From contig DYLK01000010.1 of assembly GCA_020722065.1 (NCBI GenBank), positions 1 through 64,000 of the forward strand: a stretch of 64,000 nt of DNA, given 5' to 3'. The stretch comes from Melioribacter roseus. GTDB taxonomy: Bacteria; Bacteroidota; Ignavibacteria; Ignavibacteriales; Melioribacteraceae. The notes under the pieces are model-generated. The model saw only the letters and a list, made by a program, of their open reading frames with translations. It searched no databases and was not told where the DNA came from. This document shows positions 35,938 to 44,183 of the stretch, piece after piece. Within the stretch, counting starts at the first letter, position 1, and every line of letters starts with the position of its first letter. The translations under genes and the position numbers were made by a program.

Positions 35938-37041
35938 ATGAAAATTGAAAAGATTGAACTTCGGCACATTAAAATGGAATTAGTTTCTCCATTCACAACA
36001 TCAATGGGAACGGAATATGACGAGGAACACATAATTGTTCGCGTTGATGGAGAAGGTTTTACGGGTTGGGGCGAAAGTGTTGCTGAAGGAACTCCATTTT
36101 ATTCTTATGAAACGGTAACAACAGCTTGGCATATTTTGCAAGATTTTCTAATTCCATCAATTTTGGGAAAAAATATCCAAAATATTAATGAAGCAATTAA
36201 TGCTTATGAAAAAGTACGCGGACATAATATGGCTAAAGCTGGTTTGGAAGCTGCTTTGTGGGATTTATTTGCTAAATCTGAAAATAAATCGCTTTCAGAA
36301 ATGCTTGGTGGAACTAAAAATAAAGTTGATGTTGGAGTAAGTATCGGAATACAGAACTTCGAAGCAGAATTACTGGAAAAGATTGAAAATTATCTCGAAG
36401 AAGGATATCAAAGAATTAAAATTAAAATTGCTCCTGGGAAAGATATTCAATTTGTAAAAGCAGTAAGAAAAGAATTTCCAGAAATTTTATTTCAAGTTGA
36501 TGCAAATTCAGCTTATGAATTAAAACATATCGACTTATTCAAGCAAATGGACGATTATAATTTACTTTTAATTGAACAACCACTTAGTTATGAAGATATT
36601 TATAATCATTCAAAATTGCAAAAAGAATTAAAAACACCAATTTGTCTTGACGAAAGCATTCATTCATTGGAAGATACACAAGCGGCAATTGAATTGAACA
36701 GTTGCAAAGTTATTAACATAAAACCAGGAAGAGTTGGCGGATTTACAGAATCGAAGAAAATTCATGATTATTGTATGTCGAAAAATATTCCAGTTTGGCA
36801 CGGAGGAATGCTCGAAAGTGGAATTGGTCGGGCGGGAAATGTGGCACTTGCTTCATTGCCAAATTTCACTTTACCTGGTGATATTTCAGCAAGCAAAAGA
36901 TATTACAAGCAAGATATTGTCGAACCAGAATTTGTAGTAAATTCCGATGGAACGATGGATGTTCCAACAAAACCAGGGATTGGAGTGGAAATCAATTATA
37001 AAATGCTTGAAAAAGTTACAGTTGTAAGAAAAGAATATTAA
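35938..37041 (+). CDS. Enolase-superfamily enzyme, o-succinylbenzoate synthase/N-acylamino acid racemase type
   Basis: A 367-residue member of the muconate-lactonizing subgroup. The KxK acid/base motif is K161-I-K163. Metal ligands follow in QVDANSAY, LIEQPL and CLDES, and the second catalytic lysine is in NIKPGRVGGF. These are the features of MenC (menaquinone synthesis) and of NAAAR racemases, which cannot be separated by sequence alone. No other men gene is in the window. It starts at ATG 35938. It is flanked upstream by the transposase relic and downstream by a repeat island. Confidence 0.85.
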   Translation: MKIEKIELRHIKMELVSPFTTSMGTEYDEEHIIVRVDGEGFTGWGESVAEGTPFYSYETVTTAWHILQDFLIPSILGKNIQNINEAINAYEKVRGHNMAKAGLEAALWDLFAKSENKSLSEMLGGTKNKVDVGVSIGIQNFEAELLEKIENYLEEGYQRIKIKIAPGKDIQFVKAVRKEFPEILFQVDANSAYELKHIDLFKQMDDYNLLLIEQPLSYEDIYNHSKLQKELKTPICLDESIHSLEDTQAAIELNSCKVINIKPGRVGGFTESKKIHDYCMSKNIPVWHGGMLESGIGRAGNVALASLPNFTLPGDISASKRYYKQDIVEPEFVVNSDGTMDVPTKPGIGVEINYKMLEKVTVVRKEY

Positions 37042-37085
37042 ATAGTAATTAGTGAAAAGATTGATTGTATGATTGGTTGTGGTAG

Positions 37086-37105
37086 GTCAGACGTCCTTGT
37101 CTGAC
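37086..37105 (-). repeat. GTCAGAC palindromic repeat, copy 1
   Basis: Inverted repeat GTCAGAC-gtcctt-GTCTGAC. The surrounding segment (37081-37110), reverse-complemented, matches 41306-41335 nearly base for base (AATTGTCAGAC-RRGGAC-GTCTGA-S-CTACC). The two copies face opposite directions. Confidence 0.8.
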
Positions 37106-37274
37106 AATTACAAATTAAAGATGTCAGAACTATGATTTATATGATTAAATGATTTTTAAGATTAAAACATAAAGACAAAAGTAGTTTAAGATTATGAAAT
37201 TTTAGTTAGAAGCAAAATATTCTTGAATTAAAGAAAGTTTTGCTGTTCACTTGTTTAATAATAAAAAATAAAAT

Positions 37275-37410
37275 ATTGCAGTTCACTTTAGTGAACTGAT
37301 AAATTATATATTAATAAAATTGGCTTCAGCCACATAGAAAAATCACCAAATGATGCTAAAGCAAAATTATTTATCATCATTCAAATCAGTCAGCTAAAGC
37401 TGACTGCAAT
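37275..37410. repeat. BIME-like head-to-head pair of palindromes
   Basis: Four hairpins are arranged symmetrically. Outer pair: CAGTTCAC-TTTA-GTGAACTG (37279-37298) and CAGTCAGC-TAAA-GCTGACTG (37387-37406), each with 8-bp perfect arms. Inner pair: TGGCT-TC-AGCCA (37321-37332) and TGC-TAAA-GCA (37354-37363). The right outer element reverse-complemented reads ATTGCAGTCAGC-TTTA-GCTGACTGAT against ATTGCAGTTCAC-TTTA-GTGAACTGAT on the left, so arm bases changed together and pairing was kept. This is typical of REP/BIME elements. No REP transposase is in the window. Confidence 0.8.
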
Positions 37411-37463
37411 AAAAAATCAAATTACTTAATTAGTAGTTCATCTTAAGTTTACAAATTCAAGAG

Positions 37464-37488
37464 ATTCCCGATAGAAACATTCGGGAAT
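37464..37488. repeat. ATTCCCGA/TCGGGAAT hairpin
   Basis: Eight-base perfect arms with a 9-nt loop, followed by ATGACGGC and a run of Ts. It could work as a terminator, but no gene ends close upstream (menC-like stop at 37041). It resembles dispersed intergenic repeats more than a terminator. Confidence 0.6.
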
Positions 37489-37530
37489 GACGGCTTTTTT
37501 TCTTTGTTTTGCTTTTTTGTCATCTCTTTA

Positions 37531-37650
37531 ATCAGTAATGAGTAAATAGTAAACTGTCAATAGTAATCAATCAAATAACGAATCAACCAATCAATCACCA
37601 AATCTCCAAGTCTCCAAGTCCCAAAGTCTCCAAGTCCCAAACCCTCACAG
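37531..37650. repeat. Tandem-like repeat block (AGTAATGAGT and CTCCAAGTC units)
   Basis: The first part (37531-37568) is a run of related AATCAGTAATGAGT / TAGTAATC words; the second (37601-37650) repeats TCTCCAAG and CCCAAAGTCTCC several times. The same two parts, in the same order but on the opposite strand, lie at 41461-41573. The rest of the 717-bp gap between 37041 and 37759 holds AT-rich sequence with no ORF. Confidence 0.75.
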
Positions 37651-37717
37651 TTACAGTATCAACTATGCGGGAAAGGTAAGATTTGAAATTCACAAATCCG
37701 AAATTCAACTATTTCCT

Positions 37718-37725
37718 TATATTTG
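37718..37725 (+). promoter_or_regulatory. Probable -7 box upstream of gltX
   Basis: TATATTTG is an exact match to TAnnTTTG, 33 nt before the gltX start codon. No clear TTG was found at the -33 position, so this is weak. Confidence 0.35.
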
Positions 37726-37758
37726 AAATTCAATTTTTGAAGTTATGGAGGATTCCTT

Positions 37759-39210
37759 TTGAACGAAATACGAGTACGTTTTGCTCCAAGTCCCACAGGT
37801 TATTTACACGTTGGAGGCTTACGAACAGCTTTATATAATTATCTTTTTGCAAAGAAAAATGGTGGAAAATTTATTTTAAGAATTGAAGATACTGACAGAA
37901 CAAGATATGTTGAAGGTGCGGCTGAACAATTATTGGATACATTAAAATGGACAGGTTTAGAATATGACGAAGGTCCAGATAAAGCTGGGGATTTTGGTCC
38001 TTATACTCAATCAGAAAGATTAGATATTTACAAAAAATATGCTTTAGAACTTATTGAAAAGGGAAAGGCTTATTATGCTTTTGATACTCCTGAAAGATTG
38101 CAAGAATTGCGTGATTATCAATATGCTAATAAACTTCAGCCAAAGTATGATAAACTTGCTTTAAATCTAACAAAAGAAGAAGTAAATGAAAAGTTGAAAG
38201 CTGGCGAACCTTATGTAATTCGATTGAATGTTCCAGAAAATGAAAGAATAATTGCGAAAGATTTGGTACGCGGATTAGTTGAATTTAACACAGATATTAT
38301 CGATGACCAAGTTCTGATGAAAAGCGATGGTTTTCCAACTTATCATCTTGCAAATGTTGTGGACGACCATTTAATGGGAATTTCACACGTAATTCGTGGC
38401 GAAGAATGGCTTTCTTCATTGCCAAAACATATTTTGCTTTATCAATATTTTGGTTGGGAAATTCCAGAATTTGCACATTTACCACTTTTGTTAAATCCAG
38501 ATAAAAGTAAATTAAGTAAAAGACAAGGCGATGTTGCAGTTGAAGATTATAAAAACAAAGGCTATCTAAAAGAGGCTTTGGTGAATTTTGTTGCACTTTT
38601 AGGCTGGAGTACAAGTGATAATCGTGAAATGTTTTCGCTTGAAGAATTAGTTGAAGAATTTTCGATTGATAGAGTTCACAAATCTGGAGCTGTTTTTAAT
38701 ATCGAAAAATTGAATTGGTTAAATGCCGAACATTTACGAAAGAAATCGAACGAAGAATTAACAAATATGTTGCGTTCTGAATACGACAAATCTCGATTTG
38801 CAGAAATTGAAGTATCTGACAAATATCTTTCTCAAGTTGTTGAAGCAATGCGAGAGCGAGTTTCATTTGTTAATGAATATATCGAAAAATCACCATATTT
38901 CTTTGAAAGACCAACAGAATATGATCAAGCGGTTTTACAAAAGCGATGGAAAGAAGATTCGTCGGCATTTCTGAAAGCTTATGCAGATAAAATATCAGAA
39001 ATTGAAAATCCAACCAAAGAAGATTACGATCACATTTTGCATCAACTTGCTGAAGAATGGCAAGTCGGAATTGGCAAAGTTATTCATCCTTTACGTTTGG
39101 CACTTTCGGGCGTTGGAATTGGTCCTGGAATGTTTGATTTAGCATTCATTTTAGGGAAAAATGAAGTAATAGCAAGAATTAACTTAGCAATCGAAAAAAT
39201 TAAAATTTAG
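37759..39210 (+). CDS. gltX: Glutamyl-tRNA synthetase
   Basis: A 483-residue class I synthetase. The ATP-binding motif is [25 protein letters not shown] (about residues 6-30) and the second is KLSKRQGDV near 253. The rest follows bacterial GluRS, including the C-terminal helical anticodon-binding part. It starts at TTG 37759, with GGAGGA 6 nt upstream. It lies directly before glnS (8-nt gap). With a separate GlnRS present, it is expected to charge only tRNA-Glu. Confidence 0.96.
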   Translation: MNEIRVRFAPSPTGYLHVGGLRTALYNYLFAKKNGGKFILRIEDTDRTRYVEGAAEQLLDTLKWTGLEYDEGPDKAGDFGPYTQSERLDIYKKYALELIEKGKAYYAFDTPERLQELRDYQYANKLQPKYDKLALNLTKEEVNEKLKAGEPYVIRLNVPENERIIAKDLVRGLVEFNTDIIDDQVLMKSDGFPTYHLANVVDDHLMGISHVIRGEEWLSSLPKHILLYQYFGWEIPEFAHLPLLLNPDKSKLSKRQGDVAVEDYKNKGYLKEALVNFVALLGWSTSDNREMFSLEELVEEFSIDRVHKSGAVFNIEKLNWLNAEHLRKKSNEELTNMLRSEYDKSRFAEIEVSDKYLSQVVEAMRERVSFVNEYIEKSPYFFERPTEYDQAVLQKRWKEDSSAFLKAYADKISEIENPTKEDYDHILHQLAEEWQVGIGKVIHPLRLALSGVGIGPGMFDLAFILGKNEVIARINLAIEKIKI

Positions 39211-39218
39211 TTGGAATT

Positions 39219-40901
39219 ATGGAAAACAAAGAAAATAAACCATCGAATTTTATTCGAGAAATAATTGACGAACACAATCTAAATAATCGATTTAATAAAA
39301 AAGTACACACACGCTTTCCACCCGAACCAAATGGATATTTGCACATCGGACACGCAAAATCTATTTGCTTGAATTTTGGAATAGCAAAGGATTACAACGG
39401 GAAATGCAACTTGCGTTTTGACGATACAAATCCAGCAAAAGAAGAAGTTGAATATGTTGATTCAATTCGAGAAGATGTTCGTTGGCTTGGTTTTGATTGG
39501 GAAGATAGAGAATTTTATGCTTCGGATTATTTCGACCAACTTTATAATTATGCTATTGAATTAATCAAAAAAGGTAAAGCTTATGTTGATTCACTTTCGC
39601 CTGAAGAAATTCGAGAATATCGCGGTACACCAACCGAACCCGGCAAAAATTCTCCTTATCGTGAAAGAACAATAGAAGAAAATCTTGAATTATTTGAAAA
39701 GATGAAAAATGGCGATTTTGAAGAGGGAACTCATATTCTCCGAGCTAAAATTGATATGACTTCACCAAATATCAATTTGCGTGATCCAGCAATTTATCGA
39801 ATTAAAAAAGCTCATCATCACAGAACTGGAGATAAATGGAATATTTACCCAATGTATGATTTTGCTCACGGATTTTCTGATTCCATCGAAGGAGTAACAC
39901 ATTCACTTTGTACACTCGAATTCGAAAATCATCGTCCTCTTTACGATTGGTTTTTAGATGAAGTGAACGCTTTTCATCCACAACAAATTGAATTTGCGAG
40001 ATTAAATCTAACATACACATTACTAAGTAAACGAAAATTACTCCAACTTGTTCAAGAAAAAATTGTTGACGGTTGGGATGATCCGCGAATGCCAACTATT
40101 TCTGGTTATAGAAGACGAGGTTACACACCAGAATCAATTCGAAATTTTGCGGATTCTATCGGAGTAGCAAAGCGTGATGCTTTGATTGATGTTACAATTC
40201 TTGAAAATTCTATACGCGAAGATTTAAACAAAAAAGCACAAAGAGCATTGGTTGTTCTTGAACCGCTAAAAGTAACAATATCAAATTATCCAGAAAATGT
40301 AACTGAAGATTTGGATGCAACAAATAATCCCGAAGATGAAACAATGGGAAAAAGAAAAGTTCCATTTTCTCGTGAGATTTTCATCGAAAAAGAAGATTTT
40401 CAAGAATTCCCGCATAAGAAATTCCATCGACTTTCGCCCGGCAACGAAGTTAGATTAAAATACGCATATATAATTAAGTGTGAAAAAGTAATCAAAGATG
40501 ATTCTGGCGAAGTTGTAGAATTAATTTGTAGTTACGATAAAGACACAAAAAGCGGAAGCGGTAATTCTGATAAAAAAGTTAAAGGAACAATTCATTGGGT
40601 TTCAGCAAAAGATGCAATAAATGTTGATGTTTTTCTTTATGATAGATTATTTAATGTCGAAAACCCAAGTTTAGAGAAAGAAAAAACATTACATGAATTA
40701 ATAAATCCTAATTCTTTATTAAAATTAGAAAACTGCAAAGCCGAACCATTTCTTAAAGTTGCCAAAGTTGGAGAAAATTACCAATTTGAGAGAAAAGGTT
40801 ATTTCGCTGTCGATTCCAAATATTCAACTGAAAATAAGTTAGTTTTTAATCGGACAGTTACATTGAAAGATACTTGGGCTAAAATATCTCAGAATTCTTA
40901 A
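39219..40901 (+). CDS. glnS: Glutaminyl-tRNA synthetase
   Basis: A 560-residue class I synthetase. Motifs: [21 protein letters not shown] (HIGH, about residues 38-58) and LLSKRKLL (the KMSKS equivalent). [18 protein letters not shown] and [35 protein letters not shown] are diagnostic of GlnRS. The C-terminal beta-barrels bind the anticodon. It charges tRNA-Gln directly. The gene forms one unit with gltX and is followed 48 nt later by tRNA-Leu. Confidence 0.97.
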   Translation: MENKENKPSNFIREIIDEHNLNNRFNKKVHTRFPPEPNGYLHIGHAKSICLNFGIAKDYNGKCNLRFDDTNPAKEEVEYVDSIREDVRWLGFDWEDREFYASDYFDQLYNYAIELIKKGKAYVDSLSPEEIREYRGTPTEPGKNSPYRERTIEENLELFEKMKNGDFEEGTHILRAKIDMTSPNINLRDPAIYRIKKAHHHRTGDKWNIYPMYDFAHGFSDSIEGVTHSLCTLEFENHRPLYDWFLDEVNAFHPQQIEFARLNLTYTLLSKRKLLQLVQEKIVDGWDDPRMPTISGYRRRGYTPESIRNFADSIGVAKRDALIDVTILENSIREDLNKKAQRALVVLEPLKVTISNYPENVTEDLDATNNPEDETMGKRKVPFSREIFIEKEDFQEFPHKKFHRLSPGNEVRLKYAYIIKCEKVIKDDSGEVVELICSYDKDTKSGSGNSDKKVKGTIHWVSAKDAINVDVFLYDRLFNVENPSLEKEKTLHELINPNSLLKLENCKAEPFLKVAKVGENYQFERKGYFAVDSKYSTENKLVFNRTVTLKDTWAKISQNS

Positions 40902-40949
40902 TTGATTTTGAAATAAAAATACACTAAGTTTGAGCCCTCGAAATTTTAA

Positions 40950-41033
40950 GCCGGAGTGGCGGAATTGGTAGACGCGCTTGACTCAAAATCAAGTATTCGC
41001 AAGGATGTGCCGGTTCGAGTCCGGCCTTCGGTA
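40950..41033 (+). tRNA. tRNA-Leu(CAA)
   Basis: A class II tRNA: acceptor GCCGGAG/CTTCGGT with discriminator A, anticodon loop CTCAAAA (anticodon CAA, reads UUG), long variable arm, T loop TTCGAGT. CCA is not encoded. Its 3' third is repeated immediately downstream. Confidence 0.95.
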
Positions 41034-41046
41034 CAAAATAGAATAA

Positions 41047-41098
41047 ATGTGCCGGTTCGAGTCTGCCTGTCGGCAGACAGGTCCGGCCTTCGGTACAA
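41047..41098 (+). repeat. Duplicated tRNA-Leu 3' end split by a 20-nt palindromic insert
   Basis: The T arm and acceptor end of tRNA-Leu (ATGTGCCGGTTCGAGT ... CCGGCCTTCGGTACAAAA) recur 14 nt after the tRNA. The copy is interrupted at 41063-41082 by CTGCCTGTCGGCAGACAGGT, whose core CCTGTC-GGCA-GACAGG is a perfect palindrome; GT is present on both sides of the insert. Read without the insert, the copy is identical over the T arm and acceptor. Confidence 0.85.
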
Positions 41099-41129
41099 AA
41101 AGGAAACCAAAATTGGTTTCCTTTTTTTG
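41099..41129 (+). terminator. Intrinsic terminator after tRNA-Leu
   Basis: Stem AGGAAACCA/TGGTTTCCT with a short AAAAT loop region and a run of seven Ts. It probably ends the gltX-glnS-tRNA-Leu transcript. Confidence 0.9.
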
Positions 41130-41207
41130 TTTTTGTCTAAACTATGATTTATTTGATTTTTAAATTTGCGAATTATTAAATCTGGTCATTCTGGTCGTTT
41201 TTATACA

Positions 41208-41229
41208 TTCGAGGAATAAGTACCTCGAA
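41208..41229. repeat. TTCGAGG/CCTCGAA hairpin
   Basis: Seven-base perfect arms with an 8-nt loop, in the gene-free island after tRNA-Leu. No copy was found elsewhere in the window. Confidence 0.5.
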
Positions 41230-41305
41230 AGAAGACAAAATTAATATTGAAAATCCGATAATCTGATTAATCAGTTTAATCAGTGGTTCAGACTTCTTTG
41301 ATTTC

Positions 41306-41335
41306 CAATTGTCAGACGGGGACGTCTGAGCTACC
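41306..41335 (+). repeat. GTCAGAC palindromic repeat, copy 2
   Basis: TCAGAC-ggggac-GTCTGA with flanks AATTG and GCTACC; the reverse complement of the copy at 37081-37110 differs at only a few positions. The pair stands on opposite sides of the gltX-glnS-tRNA-Leu segment and faces opposite ways. Confidence 0.8.
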
Positions 41336-41355
41336 GAGAGCAAATGATTTTCTCT

Positions 41356-41452
41356 ATGTCATACTGAGCGAATGCGAAGTATCTTGAGAAAATTACTAAT
41401 TACGAATTGTGAATTATTGATTAAAGATTCTTCACTTCGTTCAGAATGACAT
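41356..41452. repeat. Inverted pair of TGTCATNCTGARCGAA repeats
   Basis: Left copy 41356-41383 (ATGTCATACTGAGCGAA... GAAGTATC); right copy 41426-41452, reverse-complemented, reads ATGTCATTCTGAACGAA..GAAGAATC. The two differ by three substitutions and one or two bases of length, separated by about 42 nt of AT-rich sequence. This resembles a dispersed intergenic repeat seen in many bacteria. Confidence 0.75.
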
Positions 41453-41460
41453 TTTAAGAC

Positions 41461-41573
41461 TGTGGGACTTGGAGATTGTGAGATTTGGAGACTTTAAGAA
41501 TGTTGATTTCGTAATTTATTGTTTTTCACTGTTTATAGTTCACTGATTACTAATCACTCATTACTGATTACTG
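41461..41573. repeat. Inverted copy of the CTCCAAGTC/AGTAATGAGT block
   Basis: 41461-41498 (GGGACTTGGAGA...GATTTGGAGACTTT) is the reverse complement of the CTCCAAGTC part, and 41531-41573 (GTTCACTGATTACTAATCACTC...) of the AGTAATGAGT part, of the block at 37531-37650. No ORF lies in the 41130-41650 gap. Confidence 0.75.
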
Positions 41574-41650
41574 AAAAAAGTTGCTCAGACATTTATTTTT
41601 CTTCTATTTAACGCTTTCTTTTTATTTTTGCACTTAAAATTGGAGATTAA

Positions 41651-42274
41651 ATGAAAGTTAAACCTGTTTATATTTACGTTGGTTTGTTTTTTATTGCTTT
41701 AGTATCTATTATCATTTTTTCTTATTCAACTACTTCGAATGAAAATGAAATGCCAAAAGACAAATTTCACGAAAATGTTGCAAATATGCCGAATGATGAA
41801 ATTCATAGAGGAATGGGTAGTATGGGTAGTTCGGATTTAAAACCTGAATATTTTAAAACACTTGATTCTCTTAAAATTTTATATAATAAAAATCCAAAAG
41901 ATTCATCTGCTGCGCTAATGTTGGCTCGATATCAAATTGCTGGTCATAAAAACGCAGAAGCACTTGCTATTTATGATAAACTTGCTAAAGATTATCCACA
42001 ATCAGTGAAAGTATTGCAAGAAGCTGCTTATATGTATTTTCAAACGGAACAATATGATAAGGCTGAAAATTATATTAAATTGGCAATCAAAGTCGATCCA
42101 AAATTTGCTAGTTCGTATTTCAACCTTGGAATTATATATGTAAGTAAAGGCGATTCACTTAAAGCAAAGCAAACTTGGGAAAAACTGATTGCAGATTTTC
42201 CAAACGCACCAGAAGTGAAAATTGCTAAAACAGCACTCGAAGAACTTAAAAATTCAAAAAAAGGAGAAAAGTAA
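41651..42274 (+). CDS. Membrane-anchored TPR protein
   Basis: A 207-residue protein with one N-terminal membrane helix (about 5-25) and a periplasmic tail. After a methionine-rich linker (about 34-60), three tetratricopeptide repeats follow (SLKILYNKNPKDSSAALMLARYQIAGHKNAEALAIYDKLAKDYPQSVKVLQEAAYMYFQTEQYDKAENYIKLAIKVDPKFASSYFNLGIIYVSKGDSLKAKQTWEKL). It may be a scaffold, similar to the TPR half of CcmH/NrfG proteins, but no cytochrome maturation gene is near. TATTTTTG (41623-41630) may be its -7 box. The next gene starts at its stop. Confidence 0.75.
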   Translation: MKVKPVYIYVGLFFIALVSIIIFSYSTTSNENEMPKDKFHENVANMPNDEIHRGMGSMGSSDLKPEYFKTLDSLKILYNKNPKDSSAALMLARYQIAGHKNAEALAIYDKLAKDYPQSVKVLQEAAYMYFQTEQYDKAENYIKLAIKVDPKFASSYFNLGIIYVSKGDSLKAKQTWEKLIADFPNAPEVKIAKTALEELKNSKKGEK

Positions 42275-43189
42275 ATGGGTTTATTAGTAGTTGGTTCAAT
42301 TGCGTATGATACAATAGAAACACCATTTGATAAAATTGATGACGCACTTGGTGGCTCATCAACTTATATTTCAATTGCAGCAAGTTTTTTTACTGCACCA
42401 ATTCATTTAGTAGGAATTGTTGGGAGCGATTTTAAGCAAGAACATAAAAGTCTTCTTGCAGAAAAAAATATTGATTTGGACGGTTTGGAAATTGTAGAAA
42501 ATGAACAAACTTTCCGTTGGGGTGGAAAATATCATTACGATTTGAACGTACGAGACACACTTTTTACTCACCTAAATGCTTTTCAGAATTTCAACCCAAT
42601 TATTCCAGCAAAATATAGAAAAGATAAATTTGTAGTTTTGGGAAATATTGAACCTAAATTGCAGCTAAAAGTTCTTGAACAAATGGATAAACCAGAATTT
42701 GTAATTTGTGATACTATGAATTTATGGATTGAAACGGCTCGAGAAGATTTGGATAAAGTAATTTCAAAATCTGATGTTCTTATAATTAACGATTCTGAAG
42801 CAAGATTACTAGCCAAAGAACCAAACTTAATTAGAGCTGCACGAAAAATAAAATCATTAGGTCCAAAATATTTGATTATTAAAAAAGGTGAACATGGAGC
42901 TTTGTTGTTTAACGAATCTCAAATATTTTCTGCTCCAGCTTATCCATTGGAATCAATTTTTGACCCAACTGGGGCGGGCGATTCTTTTGCTGGTGGGTTT
43001 GCTGGATTTCTTCATCAAACTGGCGATTTGAGTTTCGATAATATTAAAAAGGCGGTAATTTTTGGAAGTACAATTGCTTCTTACACAGTTGAAAAATTTA
43101 GCCTCCAACGTTTAATGGAAATCACAAAACTTGATATTAAGGATAGATTTCATGAATTCAAGGAATTAAGTAGATTTGATTATGAATGA
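42275..43189 (+). CDS. PfkB-family carbohydrate kinase
   Basis: A 304-residue ribokinase-fold kinase. The N-terminal signature GGSSTYISIAASFF and the C-terminal DPTGAGDSFAGGFAGFL (catalytic Asp, anion hole) are present. The substrate is not evident. It overlaps mtnA by 8 nt, which suggests linked expression with the methionine-salvage isomerase. MTR kinases of that pathway belong to another fold, so this is not simply that enzyme. Confidence 0.88.
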   Translation: MGLLVVGSIAYDTIETPFDKIDDALGGSSTYISIAASFFTAPIHLVGIVGSDFKQEHKSLLAEKNIDLDGLEIVENEQTFRWGGKYHYDLNVRDTLFTHLNAFQNFNPIIPAKYRKDKFVVLGNIEPKLQLKVLEQMDKPEFVICDTMNLWIETAREDLDKVISKSDVLIINDSEARLLAKEPNLIRAARKIKSLGPKYLIIKKGEHGALLFNESQIFSAPAYPLESIFDPTGAGDSFAGGFAGFLHQTGDLSFDNIKKAVIFGSTIASYTVEKFSLQRLMEITKLDIKDRFHEFKELSRFDYE

Positions 43190-44183
43190 AATTTCAGCGT
43201 TGAATTTGCTTGATGAGAAGTTGCAAATTCTTAATCAAACGAAATTGCCTTTGGTTGAAGAATATATTTTAACCGATGATTTGGAGAGAATTTGCGAATC
43301 AATTGAAAAATTGGAAGTTCGCGGTGCCCCAGCGATTGGAATTGCAGCTGCTTATGGTTTTGCACTTTCTTTCAAATTAAAATCAGAATTAAATGATAAT
43401 TTCATTATGCAAGTTTACTCTCGACTTGCAAAAACTCGACCGACAGCAAAAAATCTCTTTTTTGCAATTGATAGAATGTTGAAAGTTGCAAAAAAATCAA
43501 ATCAATCAAATATCTATCATAATTTAATAGAAGAAGCTATTAAAATTCACAAAGAAGATATTGAAATGTGCAATAAAATGGGAGAAAACGGGATTGAAAT
43601 TTTCAAGAAGAAATCAATTGTTTTAACTCATTGCAATACTGGTTCACTTGCAACTGGCGGAAGTGGAACTGCGCTAAGTGTAATTAAAACTGCTTTTTAT
43701 AATAATTTGATTGAAATGGTTTTTGTGGACGAAACTCGACCTCTTTTACAAGGTTCGCGATTAACTGCTTTCGAATTAGAAAAAGTTGGAATTCCATTCA
43801 AAATAATTGTTGATTCGGCTGCTTCGCACACAATTTTAACCCAAAATGTAGATTTAGTAATTACCGGAGCCGATAGAATTGCTTCAAACGGCGATTCTGC
43901 AAATAAAATTGGTACTTATAATCTTGCAATTTCCTGTAATTATCATAAAATTCCATTTTATATTGCAGCTCCAAGTTCAACAATCGATTCTCAGATTAAA
44001 AATGGAAAGGGTATTATTATTGAGGAAAGAAGTAATTCTGAAATAACAAGTTTGAATGGAAATGAAATTACAAAGTCAAAATACAACACATTTTCGCCCG
44101 CTTTTGATGTAACTCCGAATTCATTAATTTCGGGAATTATAACAGAGAAGCAAGTTTTTAGATTTCCATACAAATTTGTATGA
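43182..44183 (+). CDS. mtnA: S-methyl-5-thioribose-1-phosphate isomerase
   Basis: A 333-residue protein of the eIF2B/MtnA family. It isomerises methylthioribose-1-phosphate to methylthioribulose-1-phosphate in methionine salvage. Diagnostic segments are VRGAPAIGIAAAYGFAL, HCNTGSLATGGSGTALSVIKTAF (catalytic Cys), VDETRPLLQGSRLTAFEL and VITGADRIASNGDSANKIGTY (catalytic Asp). ATG 43182 is chosen over the TTG six bases upstream. Other salvage genes are not present. It overlaps recO by 4 nt. Confidence 0.93.
   Translation: MNEISALNLLDEKLQILNQTKLPLVEEYILTDDLERICESIEKLEVRGAPAIGIAAAYGFALSFKLKSELNDNFIMQVYSRLAKTRPTAKNLFFAIDRMLKVAKKSNQSNIYHNLIEEAIKIHKEDIEMCNKMGENGIEIFKKKSIVLTHCNTGSLATGGSGTALSVIKTAFYNNLIEMVFVDETRPLLQGSRLTAFELEKVGIPFKIIVDSAASHTILTQNVDLVITGADRIASNGDSANKIGTYNLAISCNYHKIPFYIAAPSSTIDSQIKNGKGIIIEERSNSEITSLNGNEITKSKYNTFSPAFDVTPNSLISGIITEKQVFRFPYKFV

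Noticed and set aside
37464-37500. Terminator of the enolase-superfamily gene
   Set aside because: The hairpin is more than 400 nt after the stop at 37041 with several other repeats between; better regarded as a dispersed repeat.
40956-41147. Open frame of 63 codons starting MAELVDALDSKSS
   Set aside because: This is the usual spurious translation of a tRNA-Leu plus its duplicated end and terminator.
37041-41650. CRISPR array
   Set aside because: Repeats are palindromic or tandem without regular spacers, and no cas gene is present.
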